In this document: one piece after another, positions 25,601 through 33,515 of the stretch | How positions within the stretch are numbered: position 1 is the first letter of the stretch | How the letters are laid out: every line of letters starts with the position of its first letter | Source of the DNA: Holophagales bacterium | GTDB lineage: Bacteria; Acidobacteriota; Thermoanaerobaculia; UBA5066 | Length of the DNA stretch: 64,000 nucleotides | Assembly (NCBI GenBank): GCA_016714815.1 | Contig: JADKBZ010000011.1 | Span: 108,501 to 172,500, forward strand | Reading direction: 5' to 3' | Made by a program: the position numbers and the translations under genes | Notes under the pieces: model-generated | Databases searched by the model: none | What the model was told of the DNA's origin: nothing | What the model saw: only the letters and a program-made list of their open reading frames with translations

Positions 25601-27181
25601 GAAGACCCGTCGGACTCCCGGCACCCCTTCGAACTGCTGCTCGACCCGGCGCGGGGCGATCGTTCGCCCGCGGCTGTTCTTGTAGATGTCCTTGACGCGG
25701 TCGACGATCTCGAGGTGCCCGTCCTCCCGCTCGCGGAAGACGTCCCCCGTCTTCACCCATCGCTCCACGTCCCCTTCGGTCTCAGGCTCGTCGAGGTAAC
25801 GCGCCACGTAGGGGCCGGAGATCTCCAGCTCGTCGCTCTCGCCGAGGCGGACGCGGATGCCCGGGAGCGGGAGGCCGACGGAGCCCTCCTCGTACCCGCC
25901 CGGCGGCGTCATCGTGATGCCGCCCGTCGCCTCGGTCATTCCGAAACCCGAGCAGAGCTCGACACCCTGGGCCTGGAAGAAGCGGAACACCTGGGGTGCG
26001 AGGTATCCGGCCGCCGAGAGACCCCAGCGAAGCCGCCCCCCCACGACGCCCGCCAGCGCCGCCCGCGCGGCCGCGGCCGACGGGACTTCGCCCGCCGCGG
26101 CGCGGGCCCGGGACTCCAGCTGCGCCCAGCGGATCGGGATGGAGATGAGGCCGGTCGGCTCGACCTCCTTCAGTCCCGCCGCGAGCCCGTCGAGCGACGG
26201 GTTCCCGGCGAAGACGTACGTCCCGCCCCAGAAGAGCATCCCGAGCATCTCGAGGTAGCGCCCGAACGTGTGGTAGAGCGGGAGGAAGCAGAGGAGGACC
26301 TCCTCCTCCCCGACGAAGGGGAGGGCGGCGGCCCGCGCGAACCTCTTCGTCACGAGGTTCTCCATCGAGAAGGCGACCCCTTTTTGCCCGCCGGTCGAGC
26401 CCGACGTGAAGAGGACGGTGCAGGTCTCGCGGAGGCCGCGGCGAGGGGCGCGCGCGAGCGCCACGGGGACGGAGGCCTCGGCCTGGGCGGCGAGCGCCTC
26501 GCCGAGGACGACGTCTCCCTTGCCGGCGAGCTCGGCCGCCTCGTCGAGGAGGACGATCCGGAACGGGTGCGCCGTGTGCCGGGCGGTTTCCCTGAGCCGC
26601 CGGAGGCTCTCCTCCGACGAGACGACGGCCAGGTTCACGCGGAGGGCGTCGAAGGCGGCCGTCAGCTCGCCGGGCGTCAGGTGAGGCGAGAGGGGCGAGA
26701 CGAGGAGGCCGTGCAGGAGGCAGGAGAGGTCGACGCAGGCGGAGTCGAAACCGTTCTCCGAGACGATCGCCACCCGGGGGTCGGCCTCCAGCGTCAGGAG
26801 CGCGGCGGCCGTCGCGTCGGCCCTCCGCGAGACGTGGGCATAGCTCCAGCGCGGCGCGCCCGGGAGCGGGCCGTCCGTGAAGAGGGTCCTGCCGGGGTGC
26901 GCCGCGACCCGCTGCGCCAGCATCTCGGTCAGCCCGTAGCCGGAGGCGGCGACGGCCGCGACGGCGGCGTCGGCCCAGCGGTGTCGCGCCGGACGGTCGG
27001 GAAGGGCGAGGAGGTGCTCGCGCCGCCGGGTCGTGTCGAGCCAGCGGTGCCAGAGCGCCGGGGCGGCGCCGTTCGTGTCGAGGGCCGCCGTGGCGGCCTC
27101 GAGGAGCTCGACGGAGCATTCCGGGGAAGGGGCCGATTCCCATCGGGCGAGAGATTCTTCGAGGCGAGGGGTGCGGCTCAT
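22607..27181 (-). CDS. Giant AMP-binding acyl-CoA ligase / helical-repeat / GNAT fusion
   Basis: The protein has 1524 residues from the ATG at 27181. Residues ~80-615 form an ANL adenylating enzyme: LFTSGSTGGQKG (258-269), GFGMTEATGG (412-421), KTGDVF and the late LTPKGSYRRKAIEK segment, most like long-chain fatty-acyl-CoA ligases. Residues ~700-1370 are Leu/Ala/Arg-rich and helical, with HEAT-like stretches and no catalytic motif I recognise. The last ~150 residues are a GNAT acetyltransferase (GLVVAPSHRGRGLSAALLDDL). Fatty-acyl ligases are usually 500-650 residues, so this is a rare three-part protein. It may load an acyl group and hand it to an amine acceptor. The frame is open upstream of 27181, but that part is low-complexity noise. 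Confidence 0.85.
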   Translation of the reverse strand: MSRTPRLEESLARWESAPSPECSVELLEAATAALDTNGAAPALWHRWLDTTRRREHLLALPDRPARHRWADAAVAAVAASGYGLTEMLAQRVAAHPGRTLFTDGPLPGAPRWSYAHVSRRADATAAALLTLEADPRVAIVSENGFDSACVDLSCLLHGLLVSPLSPHLTPGELTAAFDALRVNLAVVSSEESLRRLRETARHTAHPFRIVLLDEAAELAGKGDVVLGEALAAQAEASVPVALARAPRRGLRETCTVLFTSGSTGGQKGVAFSMENLVTKRFARAAALPFVGEEEVLLCFLPLYHTFGRYLEMLGMLFWGGTYVFAGNPSLDGLAAGLKEVEPTGLISIPIRWAQLESRARAAAGEVPSAAAARAALAGVVGGRLRWGLSAAGYLAPQVFRFFQAQGVELCSGFGMTEATGGITMTPPGGYEEGSVGLPLPGIRVRLGESDELEISGPYVARYLDEPETEGDVERWVKTGDVFREREDGHLEIVDRVKDIYKNSRGRTIAPRRVEQQFEGVPGVRRVFLAGDGRDDNVLLVVPDPDDPVLAGDPQGEAARDYLRRIVAAANRDLATYERVVDFAVLPRDFSLEAGELTPKGSYRRKAIEKAFSSVVEGLYRSRVVTLAGGGLKVDVPRWLFRDLGLLEGDLVLEGGQLVDRRRGRRVTVAARPGGEELRVGSLVYRCAGGRVDLGLFARQPLLWLGNAELAALLPVKDGWETPLPPSSAEVLLPPRDEVPEGDPGAPPEPLPTPQLAALHRLSIAALFGPSEEALEAVSRAEALLRQGDRRTAELLRRRLQALSRHPDARIRCEAYRVLLLDDPLVDAGTILPAFLHAGLPFLSEESISAIGRADLGEERLTALRRRLHSYREAMTGPLPAVTQKTLGDVLELLARFARHHPEDHAAVRAELASWAIQADDPELARRSDALFDGLGAWHEETAAASALLPPVSEGRRKLCFRDGLPDEEIRALEGLLLGTSFLRESIELAFETDPPDLADIPDEGIWVTPVLALHRHRLYRLSVRTAAGAHHDLLLTVRSDLDSEAVRATTLRMIALAGHPWGPPVVARVGSWRPDLGALSLAWVDELTLAERLRDAAVPGRARPGQGHSVKSLVVRALAAFFTAWERSGRALVPGAVAPSNVAVPAEDYREGTCLLSISGSRPYSGPLDLVEPMLRNVFRETTALAPRLESVLDPAWIVDAAFEALGEAGARAFLRELREVAVEPATGALGALFGAIDASLAAAPGERVPLALETAIARFEAWEEERPGAPLADREKTAEAFLRIYRVDTLGEEARYRLFRRTVFSRSGPEVLQAFDALLAALRARSGARPSHLVELEGLHSALKTDDERHAFARLVFPAARTSRPVEVTVVGDAVKHVVLATELVDRMDGAWTVRDPVDAAEVGRLYRLFVRAGLPRAFSADRRYLVILDHAERIAGGVSYSLLGGETAQLDGLVVAPSHRGRGLSAALLDDLCTRLAALGVKALLAHFAFRNVPLPGFRLDRRLGGLVRDLTADTQDAAGQA

Positions 27182-27270
27182 GGTTCGGCGACGCCTGAGG
27201 GGACGAGGATAGCCCGTTCCGGAGCGTGGACTCGGGACGGGCCAGCCCCTACCATGCGGGACAGAACGAA

Positions 27271-28806
27271 GTGGCAGACGAGCAGCGCTTCCAGGCCGAC
27301 TTCCCGGAGTTTCTCGACCTCCTCGAGAACGTCGCGAGCTACATCGGCGATCTCGATCTCGCCAGGGCCGGCGAGGTCCCGGCGGAGACTCTCTCGAGCC
27401 TCCACGAAGGGCTCCTCCGGGCGCTCGACTTCCTCCAGGAGCTTTTCGTGCTCCGGGGAGAGCCGCCGCCGGCTCCCGAGCCGGGGGTCGCGTTCCGTTC
27501 CCTCGGACCGTCGCTGAAGCGGACCCTTCCCCAGCGCCTGGCCGCGCAGCTGGCCGACGAGCTGAACGCACTGCCCGGGAGACGCCCAGACGACGTCTCG
27601 GAGTTCGCCGCCCTCGGCCTTTTCGCACGGGTCGTCGACCTCCTGCGATTCGTCACGTACCTCCAGGAGGAACAGGCGGAGGCGATCCGGAAGGCCGCGC
27701 CACCGACGATCCTGTCGGTCCGCAGAGCGGGTCCGAAGGCGCCCGCACCCAAACCCGCACCGGTACCCGCAACGGTGGAACCGCGCCCGCCGGCACGCGC
27801 GGAGGCGCGGCCGGCAGCGCCCGAACCGGGACCGGCACCCCGACAGGTCCCGGCCCCGGCGCCGCGACCGCAGGCCGTACCGAAACCGGCGCCCCCCGCC
27901 CCTCTGCCGCCCGCGCCCGCGGGCCCCGGTCCGGACCTCTCCGCGTACGGCATCCGGATCGACGAGGCGGGAGAACGGATCGACGCCGGGCACGCGACCG
28001 TCTGGTTTGCCGTCGATGCGGGGCCCCGGGCTGCCGGCGAGGGTCTCGCCGCGTCGTTCTCCGTCGCCTTCCCGGGCGGAGTCGCGTTCGCCGTCGCGGA
28101 GGGAGCCGAATCCTCCCTCGGGGCGCGCCTCTCGTCCGTCGTGGCCGTCCGCGCGTTCTGCCGTGCGGCCGCGGCGAACCCTTCGGCTCCCGAAGCCGCC
28201 GTCGGGACGGCGCAGCACCACCTCGACATGCTCCTCTCCGCGCTCCTCTCAGCGGGCGACGCCACCGACGGGCTGACGAGGATCCGGGGGAGTATTCCCC
28301 CCGCAAACGCGCGGCGGATCCTGAAGCACACGAGGGAGCCGGAGGAGGCGCTTCGCCGGGTCACCCCGGCACTGGCGACGAGCCTCGTCGGCGCCGTGGC
28401 GGTGGCCTCGGGAGGTCTCGTGAAAGTCTCCGTGGTCCGGCTCGGCCCGGCGCTGGTCGAAACCCGGCTCTCCGGACGCGTGACCTCGCTTCCTCCCGTT
28501 TCCCGTGGCGCGCAGGCGGCCCTGCTCGGCCCCGGGGCGCGCGGCGCCGAGGACGTCGGCCGGACGGACTCTCCGGCGCCGCTCTCCCTCTCTCCCGGCG
28601 ACGTGCTTCTCCTCGGGACGCCGGCGCTGGCGAAAGGCGCGACGAGCGCGTGGACCGGCCTTGCGACTCTCTGGCCTCCGTTCCCGGACGGACTCGCTTC
28701 CGGAGAGACGGCGCGCGAGCTTCTCCGTCGCGCGGGGCGCTGGGGGGAGACGGAGCCGCTGCACTTCGCGGGGCCTCTCGGACTGGCCGTTCTGCTCGCG
28801 CGATAG
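27271..28806 (+). CDS. Pro/Ala-linker protein with degenerate PP2C-like C-terminal domain
   Basis: The 511-residue protein starts at GTG 27271; a TACCAT hexamer at 27250-27255 makes the earlier GTG 27226 unlikely. Residues ~1-150 are helical. About 75 residues of Pro/Ala/Arg-rich linker follow. The C-terminal ~270 residues follow the order of a PP2C phosphatase: VAFAVAEGAESSLGARLSSVVAVRAF matches the DGMGGHAAGE segment, and LSPGDVLLLGTPAL matches GDRLLLCSDGL. The metal-binding Asp residues are replaced, so it is probably a pseudophosphatase with a binding or regulatory role. This PP2C reading rests on pattern only. Divergent from the giant fusion gene. Confidence 0.65.
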   Translation: MADEQRFQADFPEFLDLLENVASYIGDLDLARAGEVPAETLSSLHEGLLRALDFLQELFVLRGEPPPAPEPGVAFRSLGPSLKRTLPQRLAAQLADELNALPGRRPDDVSEFAALGLFARVVDLLRFVTYLQEEQAEAIRKAAPPTILSVRRAGPKAPAPKPAPVPATVEPRPPARAEARPAAPEPGPAPRQVPAPAPRPQAVPKPAPPAPLPPAPAGPGPDLSAYGIRIDEAGERIDAGHATVWFAVDAGPRAAGEGLAASFSVAFPGGVAFAVAEGAESSLGARLSSVVAVRAFCRAAAANPSAPEAAVGTAQHHLDMLLSALLSAGDATDGLTRIRGSIPPANARRILKHTREPEEALRRVTPALATSLVGAVAVASGGLVKVSVVRLGPALVETRLSGRVTSLPPVSRGAQAALLGPGARGAEDVGRTDSPAPLSLSPGDVLLLGTPALAKGATSAWTGLATLWPPFPDGLASGETARELLRRAGRWGETEPLHFAGPLGLAVLLAR

Positions 28807-28815
28807 CAGGTCGTG

Positions 28816-28860
28816 GAGGACCGCAGAGGACCGTAGAGGACCGTAGAGGACCGTAGAGGA
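28816..28860. repeat. Tandem decamer GAGGACCGYA, 4.5 copies
   Basis: Four copies (GAGGACCGCA, then three GAGGACCGTA) and a half copy lie 10 nt after the stop of the pseudophosphatase gene and just upstream of the histidine kinase promoter region. Its copy number could change by slippage and shift the promoter context of the downstream operon. Confidence 0.85.
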
Positions 28861-28927
28861 GACGCGGGGCCGGCCGCTCCCGTCGCGGTGTACCATGCCC
28901 GATGGCCCCGGCCGGGCCAGGTGGAGC

Positions 28928-30538
28928 ATGCGCTGGCCTACGCGTCTCTCGCAGAAGCTGATCCTCTCTCTGACGGTCGTCGTGACGCTCGTCGTGGTGG
29001 CCAATGGCATCTTCGCCGTCCGATCGGCCGAGACCCAGCTCCAGGCTTCGATGCTCCAGGGCGCCGAGCAGCTCTCGGGGGCGATCGCGAGCGCCACCTG
29101 GCACGCGATGCTCGCCGACAACCGCGAGTCGGCCTACCAGGTGATGCAGACGATCGCCGCCAAGCAGGGGATCCGGAGCGTGAGGATCTTCAACAAGGAG
29201 GGGCGCGTCATGTTTTCCACGCCCCCCTCGCCGACACAGGTCGTCGACAAGAAGGCCGAGGCCTGCTTCCTCTGTCACGCCTCCGAGCAGCCGCTCGTAC
29301 GGGTCGACACGCCGACGCGCGCCCGGGTCGTCCACAGGCCCGACGGCACCCGGACGCTGGCGATGATCACGCCCATCTACAACGAGCCGGCGTGCAGCAA
29401 CGCCGCCTGCCACGCCCACCCCGAGTCGCAGAACGTCCTCGGCGTCCTCGACGTCGGGCTCGACATGGGCCTCGTCGACGACCAGGTGCGCCGGATCGAG
29501 GTGAGGACCGCGCTCTTCACCTCCCTGGCGATCCTGCTCGTCGGGATCTGCGCGGCGGTCTTCACCCGCCGGCTCGTCACCACGCCCCTCGCCCGCCTCG
29601 CGAACGCGACGCGGCAGGTGGCCGAGATGCAGCTCGACCGCCCGATCGCCCTCGGGTCGAGCGAGGAGCTCTCGGAGCTCGCCCGCTCCTTCAACGAGAT
29701 GCGCCTGCGCCTCGCCGAGGCGATGGCGGAGATCAACGGCTTCACCCGCAGCCTCGAGGAGAAGGTGGAGGAGCGGACCGAGCAGCTGAAGGTCGCACAG
29801 CAGAAGCTGATGATGGCCGACCGGCTCTCCTCGCTCGGCCAGCTCTCGGCGAGCGTCGCCCACGAGATCAACAACCCGCTCTCGGGCGTTCTCAACCTCT
29901 CGATGCTGATGCAGCGGATCCTGAAGGACGACGGCATCCCGAAGGGGCGCGAGGCCGAGTTCCGGAAGTACCTCGACCAGGTGGCCACCGAGACGGCCCG
30001 GACGGGGCGCATCGTCTCCGACCTCCTCGCCTTCTCGCGGCGGAGCAAGCCCCACCGCTCCGACGCCGACCTGAACGCGATCGTCGGGACGACCCTCTCG
30101 CTCGTCTCCCACAAGCTGAAGCTGATGAACGTCCAGGTCGAATGCGCCCTGGACGCCGCGCTGCCGCACCTCCTCGCCGACGCCTCCCAGCTGCAGCAGG
30201 TGGTCATGAACCTCGTCCTGAACGGGGCCGAGGCGACCCGGGCCAAGGGGGCCGGGCGCCTGCGCGTCGCAACGCGGACGAGCGAGGAGAAGAAGAACGT
30301 CCTCCTCGAGGTGAAGGACGACGGCGAGGGAATGAGCCCCGAGCTGAAGGAGCGGATCTTCGACCCCTTCTTCACGACGAAGGACGAAGGGAAAGGGGTC
30401 GGCCTCGGCCTCGCGGTCGTCTACGGCATCGTGCAGGCGCACGGCGGCGACATCGAGGTCACGAGCGTTCCCGGGCTCGAGACCCTCTTCCGCGTCACGC
30501 TCCCCGTGCGCACGGCGGCGCCCGACGCCTCCGAGTGA
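28928..30538 (+). CDS. Membrane sensor histidine kinase with periplasmic haem-type CxxCH motif
   Basis: The 536-residue protein has membrane helices at ~10-30 and ~195-213 around a periplasmic sensor. The sensor holds CFLCH (113-117) and a second cysteine pair CSNAACH (156-162, CX4CH), as in c-type-haem or redox-sensing kinases. HAMP, a coiled coil and HisKA with AHEINNPL (His312) follow, then HATPase_c (NLVLNGAEA, DDGEGM, GVGLGLAVVYGIV). It is the first gene of a three-gene operon: the archaemetzincin start overlaps its stop as GTGA. ATG 28928 has GGTGGAG upstream; the ATG at 28895 is in frame but lies inside a TACCAT -10-like box. The phosphorylation partner is probably the sigma-54 regulator at 31095. 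Confidence 0.9.
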   Translation: MRWPTRLSQKLILSLTVVVTLVVVANGIFAVRSAETQLQASMLQGAEQLSGAIASATWHAMLADNRESAYQVMQTIAAKQGIRSVRIFNKEGRVMFSTPPSPTQVVDKKAEACFLCHASEQPLVRVDTPTRARVVHRPDGTRTLAMITPIYNEPACSNAACHAHPESQNVLGVLDVGLDMGLVDDQVRRIEVRTALFTSLAILLVGICAAVFTRRLVTTPLARLANATRQVAEMQLDRPIALGSSEELSELARSFNEMRLRLAEAMAEINGFTRSLEEKVEERTEQLKVAQQKLMMADRLSSLGQLSASVAHEINNPLSGVLNLSMLMQRILKDDGIPKGREAEFRKYLDQVATETARTGRIVSDLLAFSRRSKPHRSDADLNAIVGTTLSLVSHKLKLMNVQVECALDAALPHLLADASQLQQVVMNLVLNGAEATRAKGAGRLRVATRTSEEKKNVLLEVKDDGEGMSPELKERIFDPFFTTKDEGKGVGLGLAVVYGIVQAHGGDIEVTSVPGLETLFRVTLPVRTAAPDASE

Positions 30539-31098
30539 GCGTCGTCGCCGTGGTCGCGATCGGCACCCCGGACGGCGAGGCGCTGGCCTCCGTCGAAGCC
30601 GCCGTCGCGACCGCGTTCGGCCGGGAGGTCCGGCGGCTCGACCCGCTGCCGGAGCCGCCCCGGGCGCTGGATGCCGCGCGAGGCCAGTGGAACGCGCCGG
30701 AGATGCTGAAGGCGCTCCTGGCGGCGCGGCCGGCGTTCGCCGAGCGGATCCTCGGCGTGACGGGCAGGGACCTCTTCATACCGGTCCTCAGCTTCGTCTT
30801 CGGCCAGGCGCAGATGGAAGGCCCGACGGCCGTCATCTCCCTCGCCCGGCTCTCGCAGGCCTTCTCGGGGCTTCCCGAGGACCGGCCGCTCCTCCTTCAG
30901 CGTGCGCGCAAGGAGGCGCTCCACGAGCTCGGCCACACCTTCGGTCTCGTCCACTGCCCGGACGCGGCCTGCCCCATGTCACTGTCGACGGGCGTCGTCC
31001 AGGTGGACCGCAAGGGAGAGGCGTTCTGCGCCTCGTGCGCGGCGCTCGTCAGGGAAAGGACCCCGGTGGCGCCGCCGCCGGAAGGGAGGACACGATGA
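30535..31098 (+). CDS. Archaemetzincin family metallopeptidase
   Basis: The 187-residue protein carries the full archaemetzincin signature. His130, Glu131, His134, Gly137 and His140 form the HExxHxxGxxH zinc site, followed directly by Cys141, Cys146 and Met148 (CX4CXM) and by Cys165/Cys168 (CxxC), which bind a second zinc. The length fits the family (~170-200). GTG 30535 overlaps the kinase stop (GTGA), and its own stop overlaps the start of the response regulator gene (ATGA). The protease is therefore made in step with both signalling partners. No signal peptide is visible, so it is cytoplasmic. Substrates of bacterial archaemetzincins are unknown. Confidence 0.9.
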   Translation: MSVVAVVAIGTPDGEALASVEAAVATAFGREVRRLDPLPEPPRALDAARGQWNAPEMLKALLAARPAFAERILGVTGRDLFIPVLSFVFGQAQMEGPTAVISLARLSQAFSGLPEDRPLLLQRARKEALHELGHTFGLVHCPDAACPMSLSTGVVQVDRKGEAFCASCAALVRERTPVAPPPEGRTR

Positions 31099-32453
31099 GA
31101 GCGACGTGGCGGATTCTCGTCATCGACGACGAGGCGGTCATGCGCGAATCGCTCGCGGCCTGGCTCCGCGAGGACGGCTACGAGGTGGACACGGCGGCCT
31201 CGGGCCGCGAAGGGATCGACCGGGCGCGGGAGACCGACTACGCCATCTACTTCGTCGACCTGAAGATGCCGGGGGGAATCGACGGCATCGAGACGATGAT
31301 GGAGGTGAAGAAGCTCCGCGCGGACGCCTCCATCGTCATCATCACCGCGTACGCCACCGTCGACACCGCGATCACGGCCATGAAAGAGGGGGCGCTCGAG
31401 TACATCGTCAAGCCCTGCAACCCGCAGGAGATCTCGCTCCTGGTGACCCGGATCATCAAGGTTCGCAAGCTCCAGCGCGAGAACGAGATCCTGCGCCGGC
31501 GGCTCTCCGGCCGCTGGCACTTCCAGGACCTGATCTCCAAGAGCCCGCGGATGCAGGAGGTCTTCGGCCTCGTCAAGGACGTCGCGAGCCTCCGGAGCAC
31601 GGTCCTGATCACCGGCGAGAGCGGCACGGGGAAGGAGCTGATCGCGCGGGCGCTCCACTTCTCGGGAGAGAGGGCCGAGCGGCCGTTCGTCGGCGTCTCG
31701 TGCGCGGCGCTCACCGAGTCGCTCCTGGAGTCCGAGCTCTTCGGGTACGAGAAGGGGGCCTTCACCGGAGCGGCCGAGAGGCGCAAGGGAAAGTTCGAGC
31801 AGGCCACGGGCGGAACCATCTTCCTCGACGAGATCGGGGACATCGCGCCGAAGGTCCAGGTCGACCTCCTCCGGGTCCTTCAGGAGCGGCGCTTCTTCCG
31901 GGTCGGTGGGAGCGAGGAGGTCTCGGTCGACGTCCGGGTCGTTGCGGCGACCCACGTCGACCTCGTCGAGGCGGTCCGCACCGAGCGGTTCCGCGACGAC
32001 CTCTACTACCGGCTGAACGTCGTCGCGATCCACCTCCCGCCGCTTCGCGAACGGCCGGAGGACATTCCGCTGCTGGCCCGGTCCTTCCTGGAACGCCTGT
32101 CGCACGAGCTGGGAAAGGAGGCGGAGGACCTCTCGGAGGGGGCGCTCAAGGCGCTTCTCGGCCACCGCTGGCCGGGGAACGTCCGCGAGCTGGAGAACGC
32201 CGTCGAGCGGGCACTCGTCACCGCGAAGGGGCGGATCCTGACCGAGGAGGACTTCGCGTTCCTGCGCCCCGTCTCCGAGGCGGCGCCGGGCTGGACGGTG
32301 CCGACGCACCTGCCGCTGGCCGACGTCGAGAAGACGGTCATCGCCGCGACGCTCCGGAGGAACGAGGGGAACGTGAAAGAGACGGCCGCCGTCCTCGGCA
32401 TCGACCGCTCGACGCTCTACGACAAGCTGAAAAAGTACGCCATCGAGCGCTGA
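31095..32453 (+). CDS. Sigma-54-dependent response regulator (NtrC family)
   Basis: The 452-residue protein has a receiver domain (Asp11/Asp12, phosphoacceptor Asp55 in FVDLKMPGG, Lys107 in VKP). A sigma-54 AAA+ domain follows with Walker A GESGTGKE (175-182) and the sigma-54 contact loop GAFTGA (222-227). A Fis-type HTH lies at the end (NVKETAAVLGIDRSTLYDKLKKY). All key motifs are intact, so it should activate sigma-54 promoters when phosphorylated by the coupled kinase. GGGAGGA lies just before ATG 31095, which overlaps the archaemetzincin stop. Its target genes are not evident here. Confidence 0.95.
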   Translation: MRATWRILVIDDEAVMRESLAAWLREDGYEVDTAASGREGIDRARETDYAIYFVDLKMPGGIDGIETMMEVKKLRADASIVIITAYATVDTAITAMKEGALEYIVKPCNPQEISLLVTRIIKVRKLQRENEILRRRLSGRWHFQDLISKSPRMQEVFGLVKDVASLRSTVLITGESGTGKELIARALHFSGERAERPFVGVSCAALTESLLESELFGYEKGAFTGAAERRKGKFEQATGGTIFLDEIGDIAPKVQVDLLRVLQERRFFRVGGSEEVSVDVRVVAATHVDLVEAVRTERFRDDLYYRLNVVAIHLPPLRERPEDIPLLARSFLERLSHELGKEAEDLSEGALKALLGHRWPGNVRELENAVERALVTAKGRILTEEDFAFLRPVSEAAPGWTVPTHLPLADVEKTVIAATLRRNEGNVKETAAVLGIDRSTLYDKLKKYAIER

Positions 32454-32461
32454 CGCTCTTC

Positions 32462-33292
32462 CTACCTCTCGGCCCCGGCTCGCAGTCCGAGCGTCGGGTC
32501 GTAGAAGTTCTCCCCGGCGACGCCGGTTCGGCTGCCGAGGAGACGCAGGAAGGTCATCGTCCGGCCGGCGTCCTTCTCGAGCGCCTCGGCGTCCGAGGGG
32601 AAGAGGCCCGTTCCGGAGGCCTCGATGGCCCTCTCGAAATCGCTCCAGTGGCGCCACCCGTCGGGTTGCGCGTCGACGGAGACGGCGGACACGAAGGGGG
32701 AGCCCGCCCAGAGGGTCCTCCACGCCTCGGCCGTGAGGAACGATCGGCAGGAGTCGTCCCAGAAGACCTTCCCGTTCGACTGCGGTTCGGTGAGCCAGAG
32801 CGGGGGGCCGCTCGCCAGCGGTCGCACCAGGCCTGGGACGACGACGCCGAGGAGCCCGCCGGGGCGGAGGAACCGGGCGAGGTAGTCGACGTAGAGAAGA
32901 TCGGTGCCGAAGTAGTGGAAGGCGTCGATCGAGACGATCGCGTCGAAGTAGCCGGCCGCGAAGGGAAGGGCGTGGGCTTCGGCCCTGAGAGGGCAGACGC
33001 GGTCGGCGACGCCGGCTTCGACGGCCCGGCGCCAGTTGTGATCGGGGTCCATCCAGAGGTCGACGGCGTGGACGTGCGCGCCGAACTCCTTCGCCAGGAA
33101 GACGGACGTCATCGCCTTTCCGCATCCGAGGTCGAGGACCCGCGCGCCGGCCGCAATCGGAAGGCGCTCGCAGAGCCACTCCAGGAGCCAGAGGGCGTTC
33201 GGTCCCATCTGGTTGCCGAGCATCCAGCCGGCGTCGTAGCGGCTCGACCGGGGGAACTCTGGGCGGGCGAGAACGGGTCTGTCGTCCTGCAT
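32462..33292 (-). CDS. SAM-dependent methyltransferase
   Basis: The 276-residue class I methyltransferase has motif I VLDLGCGKAMTSVFLAKEFG near residue 47, the acidic AVDLW, and a post-motif DAIVSIDAFHYFG. The layout resembles small-molecule methyltransferases of the type 11/25 group; the substrate is unknown. A GGAGGT ribosome binding site precedes ATG 33292. It converges with the sigma-54 regulator gene (8 nt between stops) and is divergent from the phosphatase gene. Confidence 0.85.
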   Translation of the reverse strand: MQDDRPVLARPEFPRSSRYDAGWMLGNQMGPNALWLLEWLCERLPIAAGARVLDLGCGKAMTSVFLAKEFGAHVHAVDLWMDPDHNWRRAVEAGVADRVCPLRAEAHALPFAAGYFDAIVSIDAFHYFGTDLLYVDYLARFLRPGGLLGVVVPGLVRPLASGPPLWLTEPQSNGKVFWDDSCRSFLTAEAWRTLWAGSPFVSAVSVDAQPDGWRHWSDFERAIEASGTGLFPSDAEALEKDAGRTMTFLRLLGSRTGVAGENFYDPTLGLRAGAER

Positions 33293-33515
33293 GTCGACGT
33301 CCACCTCCTGCGGCCTGGATCCAGGGCGGATCGCGATGTTCGCATTCTTCCGGCCGCCTTTCCGGACCGTCGGGAGGACCCGCCCGTCGATCGATCTCCC
33401 CGACGGAGCCCGCAAGGGCCTTTCGATGCTCGCGCCTCCGCCCTTCAGGGTTTCCGCTTCGGCCGCCTTGTGGCAGGCTTCCGTCAGTTCAGGAAGGAAC
33501 ACGGGAGGGCCGGAG

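Noticed and set aside
28816..28860. CRISPR-like array
   Set aside because: The units are 10 bp with no spacers and no cas genes are present; it is a simple tandem repeat.
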